A DNA stretch of 16,715 nt from assembly GCA_035637315.1 (NCBI GenBank), contig DASPXK010000282.1, forward strand, positions 1 to 16,715. The letters are read 5' to 3'. The position numbers and the translations under genes are program-made. This document shows positions 7,921 through 14,632 of the stretch, in pieces. Under the pieces are notes generated by a model. That model saw nothing but the letters and a program-made list of their open reading frames with translations, did no database searches and was not told the DNA's origin. How positions within the stretch are numbered: position 1 is the first letter of the stretch; the number at the start of each line of letters is the position of its first letter. Origin of the DNA: DASPXK01 sp035637315 (lineage in GTDB: Bacteria; Chloroflexota; UBA6077; JACCZL01).

Positions 7921-10364
7921 CACGCACGACGATCGACTTCGGTATTGACCTGGGGACCACCAACTCAGCCATCGCGGTTCTCGTCGATGGTCGCCCTCTG
8001 CCGATCCGCAACAACGAGCAGCAGGAGCTCACGCCATCCGCGGTCATGGTCGACAAGAATGGCGCGATATCGGTAGGCCAGCGAGCCTATCGACAGGCTG
8101 AGCATCGTCCCAGCGCCGTCGCCAGAGAGTTCAAGCGGGCCATGGGAACGGATAAGGTCATTTCACTCAGCGGCCGGAACATGACTCCTGCCGAGTTGGC
8201 CGCCCACGTCGTAAGAGCACTACGAGCCGATGCCCAGGCCCGCTACGCTGAAGATGTCCGGGCGGCGGTGATAAGTGTTCCCGCCATGTTCACGCTGGCT
8301 GCCTGCGACGCAACAAGGAGAGCCGCTCAGTTGGCCGGAATTGAGCAGTGCCTCCTGCTTCAAGAGCCGATCGCGGCCGGGATTGCCTATGGCGTCCAGG
8401 ACGCCGAAGCGAACGGCTACTGGCTGGTCTACGACCTCGGGGGTGGCACCTTCGACGCCTCGCTGGTCACGATCCAGGATCGTCGTATGATGGTCGTCGA
8501 CCACGCCGGTGACGAATGGCTTGGCGGAAAGAACTTCGACGACATCCTCGTCGACTACGTTGCCGACCGGCTGCGGCACACGTATCGCGTGGATGGTCCG
8601 GTTCGACCCTCCCAATCGCGCTACAGGACACTTTACGCCAGGCTCAAAGTGGCCTGTGAGGAGGCCAAAGTCCGCCTGTCCCGCGATGAGCAGGCCGTAG
8701 TTGACGTTTATGGCGCCACCGACGATAGTGGTGAACCGATCGATACGTACGTCGATGTACCACGGGCTACGTACGAAAGACTGATCCATCCATTAGTGGC
8801 CCGAACGACGAAGATCGTTGGAGATCTCCTTGAGCAAAACAGGGTCCGACCCGCGACAGTGCAAGGTGTAATCATGGTCGGCGGCCCGACGCTAACCCCG
8901 TTCATTCGAGACCGCATCACAAACGACACAGGAATCGAAATAGAAACCCGGATTGATCCGATGACCGTCGTTGCACAAGGTGCGGCGCTTTTCGCCGGCT
9001 CCGTGCTCAGAGAGAAGCCCACGCTAGTATCGGTCACCGAGGGGCGTGACATCATTGGACTCGATCTAAAGTATGAGCCGACAAGTGACGATGACGACGT
9101 GCCCGTCGGCGGCCGGCTGGCCGAGCAACCGCCACCCGGCCTGACAATTCGGGCCGAGCGGACCGACGGCGGTTGGTCGAGCGGAAGCGTGTCGGTCCAG
9201 GACGGGACTTTCGTGATGACGGTAGCCCTGCGGCCGTGGCAGGCAAATACCTTTACGCTTCGCCTCTTTGACGCCACGGGATTGGAGTTAGCGGCATCCC
9301 CGAATCAATTTACCATTCGGCATGGTCTCGTCGTAGATGATCCGCCCCTATCGCGCTCGCTCGGCGTTGCCGTTGTGGACGGCGGAGCTGATTCAAAGAC
9401 GGAATTCTTGCTGAAACGGGGGACCAGGCTTCCCGCCAGCGCCCACCGAATCTTCCGGACGGTCCGGCCAATCGCGCCCAGACAACCCGCCGGGATCAAT
9501 ATTCACGTTGTTGAGGGTGAGGGACGGCGCGCCGATCGAAACGACCACGTCGGGTATGTCCGCCTAGATGGCACGAATATCGCGCGCCCCCTCCCGGTGG
9601 GGTCGGAGGTTGACATCAGCTTCAGACTCGACGTGTCGCGCAGGCTGAGTGTGGAAGTCTTTGTTCCGCTGCTCGAACACACATCGATGCTTCGCGTGGA
9701 GGATGTGGACCGCCCGATACCCGACGCGGAAATCTTGGAGTGTCAACTGCGTGCTGAAGAGGCCCGCCTCGCCGAAGTCGAATCGGTGGCTTCGATTGGG
9801 GAGGTGCCAGCCCTCGTGCATGAGGTGCGCCGTGCGCTCTCGGACGCTCGCGCCGGCGACCAGGACGCCGCGGTGCAGGCCCAGAGGCGTCTACGGGAGG
9901 TTCAGATCCTGCTCGACGCAGCTGTCGAGGATGCCGGCCTGCCGCTGCTGCAAGCGCGATGGCGAGACACGCTTTCCAAGACACAACGAGCGGCCGCCGC
10001 TTATGGTCAGCCGTCGGACCGCCGTCAACTCGGCGTCCTACAGCGGGAGGGCGAACAGGCCTTGGCGGCAGGGAGCCATGCCCAGTTGCGGCTGCGGATC
10101 GAAGAGCTGGCGAAGCTCTACTGGGGAGTTGTGACCACCTACGATGGCTGGTGGATTACGTTTTTCCACCACCTCCGTGCTCGGCAACGGGTGGCAACCG
10201 AGCCAGCCACGGCCCAGATCCTGATCCAGCAGGGACAAGGCGCCTTGGATCGGCGCGACTTTGACGTGTTGAGGCAGACGTGCCGGAGCCTCTGGGGTTT
10301 GCTGGCCGACATTGGCCCCCAAGGCTGGGCTGGCGGACTACCCGACGTCGGCGTCCGGAGCTAA
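7917..10364 (+). CDS. Divergent Hsp70 (DnaK-like) chaperone with interdomain insert
   Basis: An ATP-driven chaperone of 815 residues, against about 610-640 for DnaK. The nucleotide-binding domain (1-365) is complete: DLGTTNS (11-17), catalytic K73 in EFKRAMG, E150 in LLLQEPIAAGIAYG, the phosphate-2 loop YDLGGGTFD with T178, GDEWLGGKNFDD (198-209), VIMVGGPTLTPF (318-329) and DPMTVVAQGAALFAG (347-361). The hydrophobic DnaK linker is replaced by RDIIGLDLKY and an acidic SDDDD. Residues about 405-470 form an extra beta-rich, Ig-like stretch, after which a substrate-binding beta domain follows (SLGVAVVDGG at 481; FRTVRP at 513; INIHVVEGE at 527; ISFRLDVSRRLSVEVFVP at 567-584). Residues 600-800 are helical, longer than a normal lid and Gln/Ala/Arg-rich, with no EEVD-type end. 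It overlaps the GrpE-like gene by ATGA and lies two genes before the J-like membrane protein. Very likely not the housekeeping DnaK. Confidence 0.93.
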   Translation: MTRTTIDFGIDLGTTNSAIAVLVDGRPLPIRNNEQQELTPSAVMVDKNGAISVGQRAYRQAEHRPSAVAREFKRAMGTDKVISLSGRNMTPAELAAHVVRALRADAQARYAEDVRAAVISVPAMFTLAACDATRRAAQLAGIEQCLLLQEPIAAGIAYGVQDAEANGYWLVYDLGGGTFDASLVTIQDRRMMVVDHAGDEWLGGKNFDDILVDYVADRLRHTYRVDGPVRPSQSRYRTLYARLKVACEEAKVRLSRDEQAVVDVYGATDDSGEPIDTYVDVPRATYERLIHPLVARTTKIVGDLLEQNRVRPATVQGVIMVGGPTLTPFIRDRITNDTGIEIETRIDPMTVVAQGAALFAGSVLREKPTLVSVTEGRDIIGLDLKYEPTSDDDDVPVGGRLAEQPPPGLTIRAERTDGGWSSGSVSVQDGTFVMTVALRPWQANTFTLRLFDATGLELAASPNQFTIRHGLVVDDPPLSRSLGVAVVDGGADSKTEFLLKRGTRLPASAHRIFRTVRPIAPRQPAGINIHVVEGEGRRADRNDHVGYVRLDGTNIARPLPVGSEVDISFRLDVSRRLSVEVFVPLLEHTSMLRVEDVDRPIPDAEILECQLRAEEARLAEVESVASIGEVPALVHEVRRALSDARAGDQDAAVQAQRRLREVQILLDAAVEDAGLPLLQARWRDTLSKTQRAAAAYGQPSDRRQLGVLQREGEQALAAGSHAQLRLRIEELAKLYWGVVTTYDGWWITFFHHLRARQRVATEPATAQILIQQGQGALDRRDFDVLRQTCRSLWGLLADIGPQGWAGGLPDVGVRS

Positions 10365-10546
10365 CTGCCACAACACCATTTCGGCTCTGCCAGTCATGGT
10401 GGCCCAGGCCGAAGCGCAGAGGGCAAAGCGTGTCGACACTGTGACGCGTGCCGACCGTTCGCATGGACTACCCTAGGGCATCATTCGCTGCACCAGTATG
10501 GCGGTGCCATATGCACGCGGGCGCAGAAGGGGCGGAGCAGAGCAGC

Positions 10547-11059
10547 GTGGAGAGGTCACCAGGTGAGTGGGTCTGGCTTTCGCCGTCCGGGGCGATCGTG
10601 GGTGTTTCGACCGATGCGGTCCGCGGCCGGACTCAGCACGGGGGTCGAGAGTCGGCAAATGGCCGAACTGGCGATAAGCCGCCCTCGGACGTCCCAGCAG
10701 ATGGTGGGTACTGGATGAGACAGGAAGCAGAGACAGGTGGCGTTGTTCCTACCTCCTCGGGGTCCGTGACGAAGGCCCAGGGCGATCCAAACGGTCCAGC
10801 CGTGGTCGAGTTGGTCCGCTTGGTCGGTCGGCTACAAGAGCTAAACTCTAGTCTCGCCTGGCAAGTCGGGTGCCTGCAGGCGCAGCTTCAGCACGCCCAG
10901 GAGAAGTCCCGCGTCCTCGAGCGTCCGCAGCAGGGGCCGACCGAACTGGAGAAACGGACTCCAGGTCGGCAGGCCGCGGAGTCCACGGCTGCCGAGTGCA
11001 CCGCTAACCACGGACCATCGCCTTGGCGCCGGTTCTGGCGGGGCCTCGCCGGCGCCTGA
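10547..11059 (+). CDS. Small HTH-like / coiled-coil protein (putative)
   Basis: I do not recognise this 170-residue protein with certainty. GTG 10547 is chosen because GGAG lies 9 bases upstream; the frame stays open back to GTG 10448, which lacks a ribosome site. The N-terminal part EWVWLSPSGAIVGVSTDAVR resembles the helix-turn-helix of excisionase/MerR-like DNA-binding proteins, where a 'LGVSTDAVRRRI' type recognition turn is common, but the following part is degraded or divergent. Residues 84-135 form a convincing helix (VELVRLVGRLQELNSSLAWQ and VGCLQAQLQHAQEKSRVLE), probably a coiled coil. The end is SPWRRFWRGLAGA, a basic aromatic tail that could touch a membrane. It sits 182 bases after the Hsp70 gene and before the J-like gene, all on one strand. 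It could be a regulator of the cassette, an adaptor, or a decaying gene. Confidence 0.45.
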   Translation: MERSPGEWVWLSPSGAIVGVSTDAVRGRTQHGGRESANGRTGDKPPSDVPADGGYWMRQEAETGGVVPTSSGSVTKAQGDPNGPAVVELVRLVGRLQELNSSLAWQVGCLQAQLQHAQEKSRVLERPQQGPTELEKRTPGRQAAESTAAECTANHGPSPWRRFWRGLAGA

Positions 11060-11186
11060 CCCCCCGTAGATTGACTCGGCGTGGCTCACGCTGCGCGCGC
11101 CGACGACCCAGTTGCCAGTACGTGGACACGACCACCGAGTTCTCACTCTTGACGCCGGTGCGGCCAGGCTGACGGGGGCGTTGGGG

Positions 11187-13127
11187 ATGCCTGTCGAAGA
11201 GGCTAGTCCTTACGCGGCCAATGCCTTTCGGACTCTCGGGCTGAGCGTCAGAGCTAGCGACCGAGACGTCAGGCGACGTGGTCAGGAACGTCGACTTCAA
11301 ATCAGTTTGAATGGAAGCCACCCAGCCGACCTCGAGCGCAATCGAGCGGCGGTGGCGGCGCTAGGCCATCCAGCTCACCGCTTGCGCGAGGAGCTGTACG
11401 CGGTCCACTTGCCCTTGGACCCTGTCCCCCCAGCGATAGACTCGGCTGACACAGTCGTCGTCTCGTCAGTGGTCGCGAGGTTGGCTCGGCTGGCAGGGGG
11501 TGGATCGGACGAGGCCCTTCACGATCTTGCGGTGATTACTCACGCCTCAGTCGTCGAGTCCAATGACCTCGACGTTGGCCGGTGGAGCTCTGCGCTCTCG
11601 CGCTGGCGAGAGGTATGGAGGAACGATGCATTCTGGTTGCGAGTGCGGCTTCGTGCAGAGGCTCTGGTAGACGACGGAGCGGTCGACGCAATCGTCGGCG
11701 CGCTCCACGATGAATTGCCCGCTCGCGTGCTCGCGCCGAGTGCTGCCATGGTAGCGGGCTTGCTTGACTCCGGGCGGGACTCCGAAGCTGTTGAACACTA
11801 CGCAGCCATCCTGGAATCGGGATTCCCCGCCGACGCAGTCGAGCAGGCGTGCTCGACGGCGATGGCCGGCCTGAGATCTCAGGCGAACATCGCGATCTAC
11901 GATGCCCGCCAGCTGCTGGAGACCGCCAGGACAGACATGGTGGGCGACTCGTCGCGGCTGAGCCTTGCCTTACGCCGAGCCTGGGCGAGGGCACGAAACG
12001 ACGCGATACCACCCATCGACCGGATGCGCCGTGTCGATCAGGATCGTGCCGAGGTGAGGGCCTTGTCCGACGAACTGGCCGAGCTCCTCCGGTCGCTGGG
12101 TGTGCGCCTGTACAACGCGCTGGAGGACGGCGAGGCAGCTCTCGCTGCGCTGTTGGCCGCCGAGCGGCTGGCGACCTCCGACTTCGTGCGCCAGCACGTG
12201 GCCGAAAATCTTCGGGCATTTCGCTCCAACCTGGCTCCTGCGTGGGTCGACGCCCGGGCTGGAGTAGAACGCCCGGATCCCGCCAGCACGGTTTCGGCGA
12301 GTCGAGGAGAGTCCCTGAATACCCAGGGAACTGGCGCGTGGCAAGGGCTTGCGAATCCTGACGTGCGGGGGCTTATCTGGCTCTTACTACCGACTGTGGT
12401 AGTCATCTTTTTGGCCGCGCGCTCAATTTTGGGGAACATGAGCCCCCAACAACAGCCCTCGGCGGCCACAACTGTGATCGACGCTGTCGGCACCTCATCG
12501 GCTCGCCCCGGACCCCTGGCGCCCACTGCGACGGCGACTGGAAGCCTGGTCACTGCTGCCGCGGCCGAGCCAGTGGCTTCGCAACCACCCAGCACGCAAG
12601 ATGTCGTGGCCGGGGCCTCCGCGGCCGCTGCTCGAGCGGCCGACAAAAGCGATTCCAACAACGTACCGACCAGTAAGGCCGCTAGCTGCGGGGGAGAGCA
12701 AAACGAGGCCGACAGCGCTACCGAGTTCGCCATCAAGCAGGCGATTCTCGAGTACGATCAGTTGGAGGAGCAGGCCTACCTCCAGTTGGAAGCTTCGGTC
12801 GTGCGCGTCCGTGCGACGGAAGCGATCGTCGCCCATGTGGCATCAGAGGTCGCCTATTGGAAGGCGCAAGGGCTCCGACCCGAGTCCCGACTCATCGAAG
12901 CGAAATTCACAAGTTTCCTGCGTGACTGCTCCGGGCGCGTCCAAGCCGAGGTAACGGAGATTTGGAAGGTGCGGCATCTCGATCGAGCTGGACGAGTGGT
13001 GCGCGACATGGGTGAGCTGGTTATTCCGCAGACGATCACGTTGGTGCGCGAAGACGGGCGGTGGATGCTCGATCGTGTCCATTTTCACGAGGACGGCAAG
13101 TCGGTCGGCCATGCTTCATCGAATTAG
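11187..13127 (+). CDS. ARC6/Ftn2-like membrane protein: J-like domain, TM segment, NTF2/IMS-like domain
   Basis: Probable membrane-bound partner of the neighbouring Hsp70. ATG 11187 follows a G-rich stretch; a TTG at 11112 would add 25 residues. Of 646 residues, 14-75 form a J-like helical hairpin: ANAFRTLGLSVRASDRDVRR, then SHPADL, then AAVAALGHPAHRLREELY. The canonical HPD is replaced by HPAD at 45-48, so activity is uncertain. Residues 85-350 are helical, probably a solenoid. Residues 396-415 (LIWLLLPTVVVIFLAARSIL) are the single membrane segment. Residues 421-505 are a Pro/Ala/Ser/Thr linker. Residues 512-635 (from TEFAIKQAILEYDQ to GRWMLDRVHFHED) have the helix-then-sheet pattern of an NTF2-like or ARC6 IMS domain. 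Expected topology is N-terminus in, IMS-like domain out. Plastid ARC6 and cyanobacterial Ftn2/ZipN share this order of parts and anchor FtsZ; no FtsZ-linked gene is present here, so a division role is only possible. Confidence 0.7.
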   Translation: MPVEEASPYAANAFRTLGLSVRASDRDVRRRGQERRLQISLNGSHPADLERNRAAVAALGHPAHRLREELYAVHLPLDPVPPAIDSADTVVVSSVVARLARLAGGGSDEALHDLAVITHASVVESNDLDVGRWSSALSRWREVWRNDAFWLRVRLRAEALVDDGAVDAIVGALHDELPARVLAPSAAMVAGLLDSGRDSEAVEHYAAILESGFPADAVEQACSTAMAGLRSQANIAIYDARQLLETARTDMVGDSSRLSLALRRAWARARNDAIPPIDRMRRVDQDRAEVRALSDELAELLRSLGVRLYNALEDGEAALAALLAAERLATSDFVRQHVAENLRAFRSNLAPAWVDARAGVERPDPASTVSASRGESLNTQGTGAWQGLANPDVRGLIWLLLPTVVVIFLAARSILGNMSPQQQPSAATTVIDAVGTSSARPGPLAPTATATGSLVTAAAAEPVASQPPSTQDVVAGASAAAARAADKSDSNNVPTSKAASCGGEQNEADSATEFAIKQAILEYDQLEEQAYLQLEASVVRVRATEAIVAHVASEVAYWKAQGLRPESRLIEAKFTSFLRDCSGRVQAEVTEIWKVRHLDRAGRVVRDMGELVIPQTITLVREDGRWMLDRVHFHEDGKSVGHASSN

Positions 13128-13140
13128 CTTCTCGACGGCT

Positions 13141-13164
13141 CCGGAGCTCGTACGCGCGCTCCGG
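13141..13164. terminator. Possible terminator hairpin between convergent genes
   Basis: CCGGAGC (13141-13147) and GCTCCGG (13158-13164) pair as a perfect 7-bp stem with a 10-base loop, 13 bases after the stop of the plus-strand ARC6-like gene. There is no T-run on either side, so if it acts as a terminator it is not a classical intrinsic one. The remaining bases up to the convergent ligase stop (13165-13329) show no gene. Confidence 0.3.
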
Positions 13165-13329
13165 GCTGACATCTGACTCACCACCGATGTGCGCGGCGAT
13201 TGTGCTGGCGCCGTCACGCTTCGGCTGACGTGACGGGAGATCCGCGCCCCTACGCCTGCAAGAGATGTTCGGGATCAGGGGGCGAAGTCGTGCTGGTCCC
13301 AGCCGCGCGTCCGTTGGGTCGTCCAGCAG

Positions 13330-14559
13330 CTACGGGAGCGGGTGCGGTTGCTGGCGGTCGACTGCCGATAGCTGACAACTGATGGCCACTGTCAGCCAGA
13401 AGATGAATGCCATGTCGACGAGGAAATAACTGTTGTCAATCAGGCCGTGAACGACGAAATCGACCATGCTGGCCAACGCGCCGGCTGCCAGGCCGCGCTC
13501 CAGTCGTGGTGTGCCGGGGGTGGTGCGGGGCAGTGTTTGTCGAACGAAGAGCGCGAGCAGCCAGAGCACGGCGACCAGGCCCGGCAGTCCAAGCTGAAGC
13601 CAGAACTGGAGAACCAGGTTGTGGGGATGTGAGAGATTGGGCTCGACCACCGTCCCAGGTGCAAGGTATGAGGGGTAGCGGTAGAGGAAATTGTCCATTC
13701 CGAGCCCGAGCACCGGCTGCTCAGCCAGCATCGCCAGAGACGCCTTCCAGAGCTCCAGCCGCGCGACGGTCGTGCTATAGCCAGGGTCAAGCCGGGCCAA
13801 GGCGCTCCGACCCGTCGGGGTCCACAACGCGACGATGGTGACCGTCGCGGCTGCCAGTGTCCCGATCGCCAGGGCGCGCCGCCCGCCCAGGATCGTCGCC
13901 AGCGCCAGCAGCGCCGCCAGCGTCCCGAGCCAGGCGCCTAGCGAGAAGGTGAGCACCAGAGCCGCGGCGCAGACGAGCGCCCCGGCCATGCGTGGCAGCC
14001 GGTGCTCGGCTCGTAGCCAGCCACCGGCGACCAGAAAGGGCACAGCTCGCCCGAGCAGCAGGCCGAGATGGTTTGGCGAGTTGTAAGTGCCCTGCACTCG
14101 GCGCACGCCCTGGACATCGGTCGCCGCTCCTCCTAGAAAGTATTGGCCAACCGCTATCAGCGCCACGACGACGGCCGCCAGCAGCAGAACGTCTACTAGC
14201 TGGGCGGCGCCGCTGACCGACCCAAAAACGTGCCTGGCCAGGAAGAAAAACAGAAGCGGCTCGACGACGAGCGTGCGCAGCTCACGCAGGCTGAGCCGGA
14301 GGTACTCCGTAACGAGCAGTGACAGCAGGGCGGCTGCGAGAAAGAGGGCAATTGGCGCGTCGAGTGGGCCGGGCTGTTCGAATGTAACTCGGGTCCACCC
14401 CTGAGCCCCGCTCCGTATGCCTCGCAGCGCTACTGCCAGTGCCAGGATTAGGAGGCTCGCCTCGGTGGCCGATATTGCCAGACCCGCGAAGGAAATCGGC
14501 AGCAGGTAAAACGGCAGCGTCGCAACCACGACACACGCCAGCACCCGTTCAACGTTCAA
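13330..14559 (-). CDS. Second O-antigen ligase/polymerase-like membrane protein
   Basis: Polytopic membrane protein of 409 residues of the WaaL/Wzy_C superfamily, acting on lipid-linked glycans outside the cytoplasmic membrane. There are about ten to eleven hydrophobic segments. Family marks are QGTYNSPNHLGLLLG (near 160), FSLGAWLGTLAALLAL (near 205), the loop ARLELWKASLAMLAEQPVLG with LGMDNFLYRYPSY (near 270-300) and SHPHNLVLQFWLQLGLPGLV. The TTG start at 14559 lies inside a CGTTCAA word repeat; an in-frame GTG at 14544 is an alternative, and neither has a clear ribosome site. The tail CQLSAVDRQQPHPLP after the last membrane segment is also coded by repeat-like sequence. It lies 73 bases downstream of the histidine kinase on the same strand and may be co-transcribed with it. 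It is not a close copy of the ligase at 2387-3868. Confidence 0.88.
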   Translation of the reverse strand: MNVERVLACVVVATLPFYLLPISFAGLAISATEASLLILALAVALRGIRSGAQGWTRVTFEQPGPLDAPIALFLAAALLSLLVTEYLRLSLRELRTLVVEPLLFFFLARHVFGSVSGAAQLVDVLLLAAVVVALIAVGQYFLGGAATDVQGVRRVQGTYNSPNHLGLLLGRAVPFLVAGGWLRAEHRLPRMAGALVCAAALVLTFSLGAWLGTLAALLALATILGGRRALAIGTLAAATVTIVALWTPTGRSALARLDPGYSTTVARLELWKASLAMLAEQPVLGLGMDNFLYRYPSYLAPGTVVEPNLSHPHNLVLQFWLQLGLPGLVAVLWLLALFVRQTLPRTTPGTPRLERGLAAGALASMVDFVVHGLIDNSYFLVDMAFIFWLTVAISCQLSAVDRQQPHPLP

Positions 14560-14566
14560 CGTTCCG
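14546..14566. repeat. Three tandem copies of a CGTTCAA-type heptamer
   Basis: CGTTCAA occurs at 14546-14552 and 14553-14559, followed by CGTTCCG at 14560-14566, and CGTT recurs at 14573-14576 after TTTCA. The word falls over the start region of the second ligase gene and seems to supply its TTG start codon. Confidence 0.6.
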
Positions 14567-14632
14567 CTTTCACGTTAGCAGGCTGTGCCTGACCGCTTTC
14601 GCGCCGAGAGCTTGAACGGTACCGCGCGCAGC

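Noticed and set aside
8220..9277. Two minus-strand open frames of 189 codons within the Hsp70 gene
   Set aside because: The Hsp70 reading frame is unmistakable; the antisense products have no recognisable motifs.
11316..11331. SHPADL as a working HPD motif of a J-domain
   Set aside because: The Asp is displaced by one residue (HPAD), so canonical Hsp70 stimulation cannot be claimed; kept only as a J-like resemblance.
12038..12736. Minus-strand open frame of 232 codons over the ARC6-like gene
   Set aside because: Ala/Ser-rich composition with no motifs; it mirrors the low-complexity linker of the sense gene.
13200..13382. Small plus-strand open frame of 60 codons
   Set aside because: It lies in the intergenic region running into the convergent ligase gene, with no ribosome site or recognisable sequence.
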